The notes under the pieces were generated by a model, which saw only the letters and a list, made by a program, of their open reading frames with translations, did no database searches and was not told the DNA's origin. From DAOTWY01 sp003696565 (lineage in GTDB: Bacteria > Chloroflexota > Anaerolineae > Aggregatilineales > Phototrophicaceae), in contig DAOTWY010000114.1 in assembly GCA_034435635.1 (NCBI GenBank), positions 35,013 through 99,012 of the forward strand: a DNA stretch of 64,000 bases, given 5' to 3'. The first letter of the stretch is position 1; each line of letters opens with the position of its first letter. Made by a program: the position numbers and the translations under genes. This document shows positions 32,145 to 40,634 of the stretch, piece after piece.

Positions 32145-34833
32145 CGTTCACACTCTGCGCGATCAATTCCCTGGCTTTATTTAATGCTTCTGGCAGTTTT
32201 GCTGGGTCATTACCACCAGCTTGTGCCATATTCGGGCGACCACCCCCACCGCCACCAACGACTTTGGCGATCTCACGCACAATGTTGCCGGCGTGTACCC
32301 CCTTTTTCGTCAAGTCTTCTGTGACAGTGACGAGTAGCAACGGCTTGCCTGCGTTGTCTGTTCCTGCCACAAACACCCCGCTGGAAACGGCATTACGGAA
32401 CCAATCTGACATTTCGCGCAGGGTCTCGATTGGCGTATCGGTTAATTGCATCAACAATGTTGGCACGCCGTTGATATGTTCCACTGTCTCTAACTGTGTT
32501 TTGAAGTTTTGGCGGGCAAGTTCTCTTTGAAGTTTTTCGATGTGCTTGCGGCTTGCTTGGAGTTCATCTTGTAACAAGTTGATTTTGTGGATGGCATCCG
32601 CTGGCGTGGTATTAAGCTGTCCGGCAATATGATACAACGTATCCAGTTGATTTTGGATATAGTCAATGGCACCTTGCCCAGTGAGTGCTTCTACTCGTCG
32701 TACCCCTGCGCTTACACTGCCTTCACTGACGAGAACAAATAAGCCGATGTCCGCTGTGTTTTTGACATGTACGCCGCCGCATAATTCATAACTATAACGG
32801 TTGCCATTATTGGCGATGATGACCGTCCGCACGATGTCACCATATTTTTCTCCAAAAAGAGCCATCGCCCCTTCTTGACGTGCTTGTTCTAGGGGTTTTT
32901 GCTCATCCCAAACTGGATATTGTGCCAAGATGATGTCGTTGACTTCACGTTCAATAGCACGCAGTTGTTCCGGTGTTACCCGTGCATCATGCGCAAAATC
33001 AAAGCGTAGGCGATCTGGTGCGACCAGAGACCCACGTTGTTGAACATGCGTCCCTAGGTGATTGCGTAGCGCAGCATGGAGAAGATGGGTGCCGGTATGA
33101 TTACGTGTAATAGCAATTCTGCGTTGAGCATCAACGACGGCTTGCACGTGATCGCCAACTTTCGGGGTGCCTTGTACAACTTCCCCAATATGAACAATCA
33201 ACCCGGCAACAGGGCGGCGCATATCCTCAACTTCTACTTCCCAGCCATCTCCGATAATTGTGCCTGTATCACTGACTTGACCGCCGGATTCGACATAGAA
33301 GGGGGTTTGGTCTAGCACGATTTCTACCTTATCCCCAACACTGATCTGTTCGCCATCGTGTAATACAGCTAGCACAGTTGCGTCAATTGTCGTATCGCCA
33401 TATGGCAGATAAGCCACCCCGCTAGCAGGCAATTTGCCAGTGGTTTGGAGTTGCTGGAGAAGGGTGTTATAGGTTTCACTACGGTCAATGGTACCCATTG
33501 CCTGCCCACCGCCACTGATGATAGCATGTTCTTCTTCTGCGGTGGCAAGCCCTGCTTCATCAATTTGATATCCGCGCTCTGTGGCAACATCCTGTGTTAC
33601 ACGGACGGGCAAACCAAGTGTTGACTTAAGATAGAATACTTTTTCGCCGGGAAGGGTGCCGCCAGCCGGTAAATCGTCCAACATGGCATTAAGCTCCTCT
33701 AGCCCGGTATCAAGAGTCCGGCGGAAGCGTTCTTCTTCTCTTGTGATTGTCTTTTTGATCGCTTCGGCACGCTCTTTCAATTCAATATAATGCCCGCCCA
33801 TTTCTGCGATGACGACATCGGCGACATCTGCGAGGAAGGGTTCATGAAAGCCGAGCTTGGTGCCAAAATAAGCCGCCCGCCGGATAACTAAACGACAGAC
33901 GGAATCGCGCCCTTTTGCGCCGGGCAACACGCCATCTGCAATCAAAAACGTTGCGGCACGGATATGATCTGCAATCACGCGGTAGGGCACAATATTGGCT
34001 TCGCGCTCTTCGTCAGTTGTTCCAGCAAGCTCTTGTGTACGCTTGATGATTGGCATGAATAAGTCAGTGTCGTAGTTGTTGTTTTTTTGCTGTACGATGC
34101 TGACGATGCGCTCTAGACCCATACCGGTATCAACACCAGGCGCGGGGAGTGGTTCATCGTATTGCCCGGTGTGCTGTGGGTCTGGTTGTGTACGGTTGAA
34201 CTGCATAAACACCAGATTCCAGATTTCTAAAAACCGGTCGTCTTCTTCAATCAGCATGGGGATAATGTGATCTTCTCCCATTTCTGGGGATTTATCCCAA
34301 TGGATTTCTGATGTGGGACCACACGGTCCGGTATCTGCCATTTGCCAAAAATTGGTTTTTGGTCCCATGCGTGCAACCCGTTTGGGGTCAACACCGATTT
34401 TATTCACCCAGATATCATATGCCTCGTCGTCGTTTTCATACACGGTATAAACTAGGCGATCAGGCGGCAGTTTATAGACTTCTGTTAGCAGCTGATAGGC
34501 ATAACGAATGGCATATTCTTTGAAATAATCTCCAAAACTGAAGTTCCCCAACATCTCAAAAAAAGTGTGATGCCGTGGGGATGGTCCGACGTTTTCTAAA
34601 TCATTATGTTTACCACTGACGCGCATACATTTTTGTGCGGTGGTGGCACGGGAATAATCACGTTTATCTAGCCCTAAAAAGACATCTTTAAACTGTACCA
34701 TGCCGGCGTTGGTAAATAATAAGGTGGGATCATTGCCAGGCACGAGGGAAGAGGACATGACTCGTTTATGTCCCTGTTCTTCAAAATAATCCAGAAAAGC
34801 TTGCCGTACTTGGGCACTGGTCATATATTCCAT
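32137..34833 (-). CDS. alaS: Alanyl-tRNA synthetase
   Basis: This 898-residue class II synthetase charges tRNA-Ala. Class II motifs are at the N-terminus (LFTNAGMVQFKDVFLG, RHHTFFEMLGNFSFGDYFK, GMGLERI). The editing domain has HNHTGTHLLHAALR and the zinc motif ELCGGVHV. A coiled coil (about 715-760) and a C-terminal C-Ala domain with GGGGGGRPNMAQAG complete it. Start 34833 is chosen with AAAGGA upstream; the ATG three codons later (34824, MTSAQVRQAF) is equally plausible, while a further 23 upstream residues are hydrophobic junk. The promoter at 34874-34902 fits. Confidence 0.96.
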   Translation of the reverse strand: MEYMTSAQVRQAFLDYFEEQGHKRVMSSSLVPGNDPTLLFTNAGMVQFKDVFLGLDKRDYSRATTAQKCMRVSGKHNDLENVGPSPRHHTFFEMLGNFSFGDYFKEYAIRYAYQLLTEVYKLPPDRLVYTVYENDDEAYDIWVNKIGVDPKRVARMGPKTNFWQMADTGPCGPTSEIHWDKSPEMGEDHIIPMLIEEDDRFLEIWNLVFMQFNRTQPDPQHTGQYDEPLPAPGVDTGMGLERIVSIVQQKNNNYDTDLFMPIIKRTQELAGTTDEEREANIVPYRVIADHIRAATFLIADGVLPGAKGRDSVCRLVIRRAAYFGTKLGFHEPFLADVADVVIAEMGGHYIELKERAEAIKKTITREEERFRRTLDTGLEELNAMLDDLPAGGTLPGEKVFYLKSTLGLPVRVTQDVATERGYQIDEAGLATAEEEHAIISGGGQAMGTIDRSETYNTLLQQLQTTGKLPASGVAYLPYGDTTIDATVLAVLHDGEQISVGDKVEIVLDQTPFYVESGGQVSDTGTIIGDGWEVEVEDMRRPVAGLIVHIGEVVQGTPKVGDHVQAVVDAQRRIAITRNHTGTHLLHAALRNHLGTHVQQRGSLVAPDRLRFDFAHDARVTPEQLRAIEREVNDIILAQYPVWDEQKPLEQARQEGAMALFGEKYGDIVRTVIIANNGNRYSYELCGGVHVKNTADIGLFVLVSEGSVSAGVRRVEALTGQGAIDYIQNQLDTLYHIAGQLNTTPADAIHKINLLQDELQASRKHIEKLQRELARQNFKTQLETVEHINGVPTLLMQLTDTPIETLREMSDWFRNAVSSGVFVAGTDNAGKPLLLVTVTEDLTKKGVHAGNIVREIAKVVGGGGGGRPNMAQAGGNDPAKLPEALNKARELIAQSVNGA

Positions 34834-34873
34834 TAAAATAAAAATCCTTTGTATCATGATCGGAATTAGAAAA

Positions 34874-34902
34874 ATTATAGTGTTCAGTTTAGGGTTGAAC
34901 AA
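34874..34902 (-). promoter_or_regulatory. Promoter of the alaS operon
   Basis: Minus strand TTGTTC, 17-bp spacer, perfect TATAAT. The predicted start near 34867 gives a leader of about 34 nt to the ATG at 34833. Confidence 0.5.
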
Positions 34903-34954
34903 GCCTTGTCATGATATTTGTGATGTGAACCAAGCCAGCGAGTCGTAATATCTT

Positions 34955-34984
34955 GTGACAAACGCGCTGGACGTGTGGTACAAT
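34955..34984 (+). promoter_or_regulatory. Promoter of tyrS
   Basis: GTGACA, 18-bp spacer, TACAAT with an upstream TGG (extended -10 form). It diverges from the alaS promoter and lies about 30 nt before the tyrS ribosome binding site. Confidence 0.45.
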
Positions 34985-35017
34985 GACGCGGATTTTTGAT
35001 AATTAAGGACTGGAGAT

Positions 35018-36256
35018 ATGGCAACAATTGATGAACAAGTTGAAGTCTTGATGTCCGGGGTTGAATACGGCGATTCTGAAACCAAGAAAAACATGGCAAA
35101 AGAATTGCGTGAACGCCTGATTGAAGCAGAAAAAGAAGGTCGTCCGCTGCGTGTTTATTGTGGGTATGACCCCCGCACGTCTGATTTGCATCTAGGGCAT
35201 ACGATTACGATGCGAAAGCTGCGCCAGTTTCAAGATTTTGGGCACGATGTCACTTTCTTAATTGGGACATTTACCAGCCTTATTGGTGACCCGTCTGATA
35301 AAGATAAAGCGCGTGATCAGCTGACACGGGAACAAGTAGAAATTAACGCCCGCACTTATGCCGAACAAGCCTTTAAGATTCTTGACCCAGCAAAAACCCG
35401 CGTCCGGCGTAATGATGAATGGCTTTCGCCATTAGATTTTGCGGATATTATCCGGTTGGCTAGCAATTTTACCGTTCAACAATTTTTAGTACGGGATAAT
35501 TTTGCCAAGCGGATGCAAGAGGATAAACCGATTTATCTACATGAATTTTTTTATGCGTTGATGCAAGCATATGATGCGGTTGCCCAAGAAGCTGATGTTC
35601 AGGTAGGTGGACAAGATCAGTTGTTTAATATTTTAGTGGCTGGGCGGAAGTTGCAAGCTGCTTTAGGACAAAAACCACAAATTGCCATCATTATGGGAGA
35701 AAGCTTGCCAGGAACGGATGGCGACATGAAGATGAGCAAAAGCCAGGGTAATCACATCCCATTATTAAGTGAACCCTGGGACATGTTTGGCAAGGTGATG
35801 AGTATTCCTGATAAAGCCATGCCAATTTATCATAAGCTAATTTTAGGATGGTTACCGGAACAAATAGACCAACTAGAGCGTGGGTTAGCTGATGGTACAC
35901 TGCATCCAAATGAAGTGAAGATGCGCTTGGCGCGTGAAATTGTCAGTATTTTCCATAGTCCAGAGGATGCAGAGGCTGCACAAAAGCGGTGGGATGAAGT
36001 TTTTCGGGGTGGTGGTAGTGGTATGCCGGAAGATATTCCTGAACATCCTTTGACTGAGGCAAAGCGCGTATTGGATTTATTGCGTGATCTGAACATGGTC
36101 AGCAGCGGGCGAGAAGCAAAAGACCTCGCGAAAAACGGCGGTATTCGGTTAGATGGTGAACAGCTTCAAGATGTTAACTTTGAGATCACTCCTGATAAGC
36201 TGCCGGTGGTTTTACAAGTTGGCAAACGTAAATTTGTTCGTTTGATTTCAGGTTAA
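35018..36256 (+). CDS. tyrS: Tyrosyl-tRNA synthetase
   Basis: This 412-residue class I synthetase charges tRNA-Tyr. The HIGH motif appears as DLHLGHTITMRKL (about 53-65), preceded by VYCGYDPRTS, and the KMSKS motif is intact (GDMKMSKSQGNHIP). An S4 RNA-binding domain ends the protein (MVSSGREAKDLAKNGGIRLDG...KRKFVRL). The Shine-Dalgarno CTGGAG is 2-3 bases before the ATG. The gene diverges from alaS and is closed by a strong terminator, so it is monocistronic. Confidence 0.96.
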   Translation: MATIDEQVEVLMSGVEYGDSETKKNMAKELRERLIEAEKEGRPLRVYCGYDPRTSDLHLGHTITMRKLRQFQDFGHDVTFLIGTFTSLIGDPSDKDKARDQLTREQVEINARTYAEQAFKILDPAKTRVRRNDEWLSPLDFADIIRLASNFTVQQFLVRDNFAKRMQEDKPIYLHEFFYALMQAYDAVAQEADVQVGGQDQLFNILVAGRKLQAALGQKPQIAIIMGESLPGTDGDMKMSKSQGNHIPLLSEPWDMFGKVMSIPDKAMPIYHKLILGWLPEQIDQLERGLADGTLHPNEVKMRLAREIVSIFHSPEDAEAAQKRWDEVFRGGGSGMPEDIPEHPLTEAKRVLDLLRDLNMVSSGREAKDLAKNGGIRLDGEQLQDVNFEITPDKLPVVLQVGKRKFVRLISG

Positions 36257-36258
36257 AA

Positions 36259-36292
36259 CAAGGGTAGGGAACTCCCCGCCCTTGCTTTTTTT
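36259..36292 (+). terminator. Rho-independent terminator of tyrS
   Basis: CAAGGG...CCCTTG stem with an inner GGG/CCC, small loop, followed by TTTTTTT. It begins 3 bp after the tyrS stop and lies just before the convergent DUF4397 gene. Confidence 0.8.
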
Positions 36293-36300
36293 GATCAACT

Positions 36301-37665
36301 TTAGGGAAGTTCTTCGATGTAAGATAGTGCGTAGCCGTTTGCACCCTGGATAATCGCTAAGAAGTAGTTACGTCCGGGAACATAATCGATGGCGGGAAGC
36401 TCTGCGAGGATGGTGTCATTGTCATCTGAGCTGACAACGGTAAAGACATAGTTGCCGCCAACCATATCGACACTGACATGCCCGTCATTATCTCCTGTTG
36501 TACCAGGATAAGCCAAGAAGCGGACTGGGTCTAAACCGTCATTGCGTAATACGTCCACTGGACCAGTACCGAACTGACCATGAAATACCGTTAGACGGAA
36601 GTAACCAGGTGCTAATGAGCTGTTATCCTCTTCAATGACAAGCGCATCGAAACTCGCGTTATCTAGCACACCATAAGCTGCAACTAAGATATATTCATCT
36701 CCACCAACGGTTAATTCAGTTGTGGCAAGCGCATCTTCCAGATCGCCATCTTCTGGCACAATAGCGACTTCATAAGTACCGACTGGTAATTCAACATAAT
36801 CCGTTACATTGGGGAACTCTAAGCTTTGAATATCAGTTAATTCTCCATCGATATAGATGTCAACCGGTGGTGCGCCGGTGGAAAAATGCCCAACGCGCAC
36901 AAAGCCAGAAGTCGCATTAGCATTTGCTGGGGTAAGGATGTCTCCAACGAGGTCATCTTCAAACGTATCTGTCCGGGTAGAAGCTAATACGATTGATGGA
37001 GAAACAGGTGTACCAACTGCGGCAAGGAGATAGTTACGTTCTTGTGAGAATGTGATTTCTCCTACATCAAGCAGCACATTGGTATTATCTACATTATCGA
37101 CAATTTGTATATCAAATGTGCCTTCTGGCAGGGTGAGTGTTTCAAAGCCATCGTTCAGGTTCCCTTCTTCATCCGTGATGGTATTTGGCAGGGCAACCAG
37201 ACGGAAAAGCGGTTCTCCGTTTGCCAAGATGTCTACTGGTTCTAAACCTTCAATGGCGTGGAACACATTCAGGCGAAATTCGCCAAAGATCATATCGCTG
37301 TAATCTTCTTCTATCACGATGACATCTAATGAATTGGTTGTGACCAAACCATGTGCAATGAGGGAATAGTAGCCATCTGCCTCAAATTCAACAGTCACTG
37401 GTCCAATTACAGCATCGTCGGCAGATTCTCCAGCTGGGACAACCGTAACTTCATAACTACCAACCGGGATCGTGAACCAAGCGGTGACATCACCATAGCT
37501 AATATCTTGAACGGCACTGATATTTCCATCAAAATATAGATCAACGGCTGGGGCATCTGCGGCGAAATGTGCCACACGTACATACGCTACTTCATCTTCC
37601 TGCGCTGATACTACCGAAACCGCCGATAAAATGAGCAGCAGGATAAACATAAATTGTTTTTTCAT
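36301..37665 (-). CDS. Secreted DUF4397-repeat protein
   Basis: This 454-residue exported protein has a signal peptide (MKKQFMFILLLILSAVSVV then SAQ) and then four DUF4397-type units in an A-B-A-B order. Units 1 and 3 share VRVAHFxxxAPAVDLY / VRVGHFSTGAPPVDIY and an SYEVTVVP / TYEVAIVP end. Units 2 and 4 share FRLNVFHAIEGLEPVDIL / FRLTVFHGQFGTGPVDVL. This shows a two-repeat block was duplicated. Shine-Dalgarno AGGAGG lies five bases before the ATG; an upstream extension of 42 residues is rejected. It is the third DUF4397 protein in the window, with no stalk or lipobox, so it is probably freely secreted. Function unknown. Confidence 0.85.
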   Translation of the reverse strand: MKKQFMFILLLILSAVSVVSAQEDEVAYVRVAHFAADAPAVDLYFDGNISAVQDISYGDVTAWFTIPVGSYEVTVVPAGESADDAVIGPVTVEFEADGYYSLIAHGLVTTNSLDVIVIEEDYSDMIFGEFRLNVFHAIEGLEPVDILANGEPLFRLVALPNTITDEEGNLNDGFETLTLPEGTFDIQIVDNVDNTNVLLDVGEITFSQERNYLLAAVGTPVSPSIVLASTRTDTFEDDLVGDILTPANANATSGFVRVGHFSTGAPPVDIYIDGELTDIQSLEFPNVTDYVELPVGTYEVAIVPEDGDLEDALATTELTVGGDEYILVAAYGVLDNASFDALVIEEDNSSLAPGYFRLTVFHGQFGTGPVDVLRNDGLDPVRFLAYPGTTGDNDGHVSVDMVGGNYVFTVVSSDDNDTILAELPAIDYVPGRNYFLAIIQGANGYALSYIEELP

Positions 37666-37762
37666 TAAAACCTCCTTGTAGGCATCACACCATCCAATTA
37701 GTTGGGTGTTGGTTAAACTTGGTAGTTCTTTCTTCTTACAGATAAGACATACCCCGCCGCTT

Positions 37763-37791
37763 AATGTATAGATGATCTTGTATTGGGTCAA
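37763..37791 (-). promoter_or_regulatory. Promoter of the DUF4397 gene
   Basis: Minus strand TTGACC, 17-bp spacer, TACATT, within AT-rich DNA. The implied leader is about 90 nt. Confidence 0.45.
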
Positions 37792-37976
37792 TAGGTATAA
37801 ATACTTATTTCATAGATATAACAAAAAATAAACAATATAACAGACTTATATGTGATTTTAAGAAGTAAGCATCGTATGGGGATAAATCCTGTATGCTGGT
37901 GGTTGGTCGCTCTATGAGTGGGGTTGATTTATAGGATGATCTTACAGAAGCCCCTTATTTGTGGGATAAGTGATGT

Positions 37977-38003
37977 GTTGCCAGGGGGGGACTCCTTGGC
38001 AAC
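37977..38003 (-). terminator. Hairpin downstream of the cyclic-nucleotide-binding gene
   Basis: GTTGCCA/TGGCAAC stem with a 13-nt loop, 49 bp past the stop. No U-tract is present. Confidence 0.3.
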
Positions 38004-38051
38004 CATCACACGGGGATAATCCAATTATTTTTAAGACATATATGAGGTTGG

Positions 38052-38540
38052 TTATTTGCTGCGGTTTGCCCAAGTAATTTGCTCTCTTACTTGGAGGTCT
38101 GTATGGCGGATTTTCATCGCCAGGTCAGCGGCAAGATTACGCATCAGGCGATAACCAAGCTGCGGATATGTATCACACAGCAACATTAATTTATCACGCG
38201 GGATGACGACCAGATGAGTATCTGGTTGAGAACAACGTGCCCCAGCAGACCTTAACCCCTGGTCAACCAGTGCAACTTCCCCAAAGGACTGCCCACGCCG
38301 TAGTGTGGCGATGGTATGTGAGCCGGTGCGGATGTCTTTGCCAATCAGCGATGGGTCAACTTGGATTTCAACTTCACCACTGGCGATGACATAGAGTTCA
38401 TCTCCGGGGGTGTTTTCCTCAAAAATGATATCACCGGCTTGGTAATGCCGCTCTGAGCAGATTGAACCAATTAGCTCAAGTTGTGTGTTCGTTAATTCAT
38501 CAAAAATGTCTGCTTGCTTAAGCACGTTTACGACAGACAT
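38052..38540 (-). CDS. Single cyclic-nucleotide-binding-domain protein
   Basis: This 162-residue protein consists almost entirely of one CNB domain (about 8-135). It shows YQAGDIIFEENTPGDELYVIASGEVEI and the phosphate-binding cassette FGEVALVDQGLRSAGARC, with the expected Glu and Arg. There is no helix-turn-helix, kinase or channel domain, so it is not a CRP-type regulator and probably acts through a protein partner. It is transcribed alone, divergent from rtcB by about 130 bp. Confidence 0.88.
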   Translation of the reverse strand: MSVVNVLKQADIFDELTNTQLELIGSICSERHYQAGDIIFEENTPGDELYVIASGEVEIQVDPSLIGKDIRTGSHTIATLRRGQSFGEVALVDQGLRSAGARCSQPDTHLVVIPRDKLMLLCDTYPQLGYRLMRNLAADLAMKIRHTDLQVREQITWANRSK

Positions 38541-38613
38541 TGATTTCTCCTATGATTTTAAATCCTATTGCTGAGATTGTAGCATAGTTCTGATTTGGGG
38601 CAAATTATCAGGG

Positions 38614-38642
38614 TTGAAATGCCTCTTATGACCCTTTATGAT
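38614..38642 (+). promoter_or_regulatory. Promoter of rtcB
   Basis: TTGAAA (five of six consensus bases), 17-bp spacer, TATGAT (five of six). The predicted start near 38649 gives a leader of about 20 nt with GGAGGG before the ATG. Confidence 0.6.
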
Positions 38643-38668
38643 GTGTTTATGTTCCTATGGAGGGTTTG

Positions 38669-39889
38669 ATGAACTATCAAGTTTGGGGAATAGAACAAGT
38701 TGATGCTGAATCGTTGAAGCAAATGGATGCAGCGATGAGCTTGCCGATTAGTGTGAAAGGGGCATTGATGCCAGATGCCCATGTTGGGTATGGCTTGCCA
38801 ATTGGGGGTGTGTTAGCAACGGTTGGCGCAGTTATTCCATATGCGGTTGGTGTTGATATTGCTTGTCGGATGCGGCTATCTGTGTTTGATGTATCACCAC
38901 ATGTGCTTGGGCAGCAAACGAAACGGTTTGAAAATGCATTGTTAGAAAATACGGTGTTTGGAGCTGGTGGTGAGCAATCTCCTTATCATCAACCTCAGCA
39001 TGAGGTTATGGACGAATCAACATGGCAGGAAACACGCTTGCTTTCATCCCTGAAGGATAAAGGTTATAAACAACTGGGCACAAGTGGTAGTGGTAATCAT
39101 TTTGTGGAATGGGGTGAGTTCACATTATTGCAAGATGATGCAGCAACTGGATTGACGGCAGGGACGTATTTGGCGTTATTATCTCATAGTGGATCACGCG
39201 GGGTAGGTTATGCGATCGCCAATCATTATTCTAGAATCGCGATGAATTATCATCAGAATTTAGATAAAAGTGTGCGTCATCTAGCATGGCTAGATTTAAG
39301 CTGGCATGAGGGTCAGGAATATTGGCTTTCTATGAATTTGGCAGGACGCTATGCCTCTGCTAATCATCAGGTGATCCATGAGCGTGTTAGCAAGGCTGTG
39401 GGACTAAAACCGGTGATGGTGGTGGAAAATCATCATAATTTTGCCTGGCAAGAAACAATCATTGACGAAAACGGACATGAACAAGATGTTATTGTGCATC
39501 GCAAAGGGGCAACACCAGCAGGCAAGGGCGTATTAGGCGTGATCCCTGGCTCAATGGCTGACCCAGGCTTTGTTGTGCGTGGTAAAGGAAACCGTGAATC
39601 GTTATGTTCCGCTTCTCATGGTGCTGGGCGGGTGATGAGCCGTAATGAGGCAAAGCAGCAGATTACTCATCATCAACAGAATGAATATTTAACGACGCAT
39701 AACGTAAAGTTGTTTGGGGGTAGCTTAGACGAAGCACCACAGGCATACAAGGATATTCACACTGTTATGGATGCTCAGGCTGACTTGGTGGAGATTGTTG
39801 GTAAATTTCAACCGCGTGTTGTACGCATGGATGGAAAAATCACCGGTAAAGGCAAAAAGAACAATCGTCATAATAAGCGGCGTAGATAA
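38669..39889 (+). CDS. rtcB: RtcB-family RNA-splicing ligase
   Basis: This 406-residue RtcB ligase joins 2',3'-cyclic phosphate or 3'-phosphate RNA ends to 5'-OH ends using GTP. Metal ligands are seen in MPDAHVGYGLPIGGV, GVDIACRM (Asp and Cys), GSGNHFVEW (His), SHSGSRG (His) and VVENHHNFAW (His). The guanylated His is in VHRKGATPAGKG, and SASHGAGRVMSR follows. GVDIACRM stands in place of the commoner GVDIGCGM, marking the shorter subfamily. The ATG at 38669 is chosen for the GGAGGG four bases upstream. No archease or RtcA is nearby. The C-terminus is very basic (KGKKNNRHNKRRR). Confidence 0.93.
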   Translation: MNYQVWGIEQVDAESLKQMDAAMSLPISVKGALMPDAHVGYGLPIGGVLATVGAVIPYAVGVDIACRMRLSVFDVSPHVLGQQTKRFENALLENTVFGAGGEQSPYHQPQHEVMDESTWQETRLLSSLKDKGYKQLGTSGSGNHFVEWGEFTLLQDDAATGLTAGTYLALLSHSGSRGVGYAIANHYSRIAMNYHQNLDKSVRHLAWLDLSWHEGQEYWLSMNLAGRYASANHQVIHERVSKAVGLKPVMVVENHHNFAWQETIIDENGHEQDVIVHRKGATPAGKGVLGVIPGSMADPGFVVRGKGNRESLCSASHGAGRVMSRNEAKQQITHHQQNEYLTTHNVKLFGGSLDEAPQAYKDIHTVMDAQADLVEIVGKFQPRVVRMDGKITGKGKKNNRHNKRRR

Positions 39890-39897
39890 TTTATAGT

Positions 39898-39913
39898 GGG
39901 GCAGTAATGCCCC
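39898..39913. terminator. Short hairpin between convergent rtcB and ccdA
   Basis: GGGGCA/TGCCCC stem with a GTAA tetraloop, 8 bp past the rtcB stop and 13 bp before the ccdA stop. Possible bidirectional terminator without a clear U-tract. Confidence 0.45.
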
Positions 39914-39926
39914 TGATCTGTTTGGA

Positions 39927-40634
39927 TCATCGGTTAGGGATATATTCCGTTATCATACCGAAGATGCCGATTCCAATCATCAATATGCCAGAGATACGAG
40001 TAATCATAACATGGTTTTTTGTCATCCAACTGGTGAATCGGCGTTGTAGTTCCACCGCGAAGAACGGCAACACAACTAGGGGCCAGCCAAAACCAATGCC
40101 AAAGGCGATTACATAAATCATTTCAACTGTTAGCGAACCGGCATCCCCCGCACCTAAGAGGAAAGCAGTTGTGATAATTGGACCGGAACACGGTAGTGTC
40201 ATTGGTCCAAATAACAACCCATAGACATAAGCCGTGATAAATGGATTGCGTAATACAGGGGCTTGAATTGTCGCTAATTTGGCAAATGGATTCCGCCCGC
40301 TGAGCATCAAAAGCCCTAAGACAATGACAGATAGATAAATTGCAGGCAATAAAATAGGTAGTATGCTTTCAAAAGTGGAACTTAACACATAGATGACAAA
40401 TCCAATTGCCAACATCATGGTTAACACGCCTGCCAACACGAAGATGCCTAATGAACGTGTTATCCAGGGGGATCGGGTTTTAATGACTTGTCCGTGTTCA
40501 CCTAGAACTTGGGGGCTGGCTTGCGCCCCCAAGAAAGCAATTAACCCAGGATACAATGGAAATAAGCAGACGTTAGTTAGAATAGCTGCATTGCCCAGGC
40601 TGATCTGTGTGAAAAATTCGCCCCAATCAATCAT
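39927..40634 (-). CDS. ccdA: CcdA-type thiol-reductant membrane transporter
   Basis: This 235-residue protein has six predicted helices and passes electrons from cytoplasmic thioredoxin to exported thiol proteins. The two conserved cysteines are in LTNVCLFPLYPGLIAFL (helix 1) and GPMTLPCSGPIITTAFL (helix 4), the DsbD/CcdA signature. It overlaps the tandem-redoxin gene upstream by ATGA, so the redoxin protein is its likely partner. Cytochrome c maturation or general thiol reduction are both possible; no ccs or ccm genes are in the window. Confidence 0.92.
   Translation of the reverse strand: MIDWGEFFTQISLGNAAILTNVCLFPLYPGLIAFLGAQASPQVLGEHGQVIKTRSPWITRSLGIFVLAGVLTMMLAIGFVIYVLSSTFESILPILLPAIYLSVIVLGLLMLSGRNPFAKLATIQAPVLRNPFITAYVYGLLFGPMTLPCSGPIITTAFLLGAGDAGSLTVEMIYVIAFGIGFGWPLVVLPFFAVELQRRFTSWMTKNHVMITRISGILMIGIGIFGMITEYIPNR

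Larger units (their letters stand above)
37666..38051. other. AT-rich non-coding region upstream of the DUF4397 gene
   Basis: 386 bp with no supportable gene. It contains a promoter for the DUF4397 gene (37763-37791) and, at 37977-38003, a GTTGCCA/TGGCAAC hairpin downstream of the cyclic-nucleotide-binding gene. Nothing else is recognised. The stretch 37800-37870 is very AT-rich. Confidence 0.5.
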
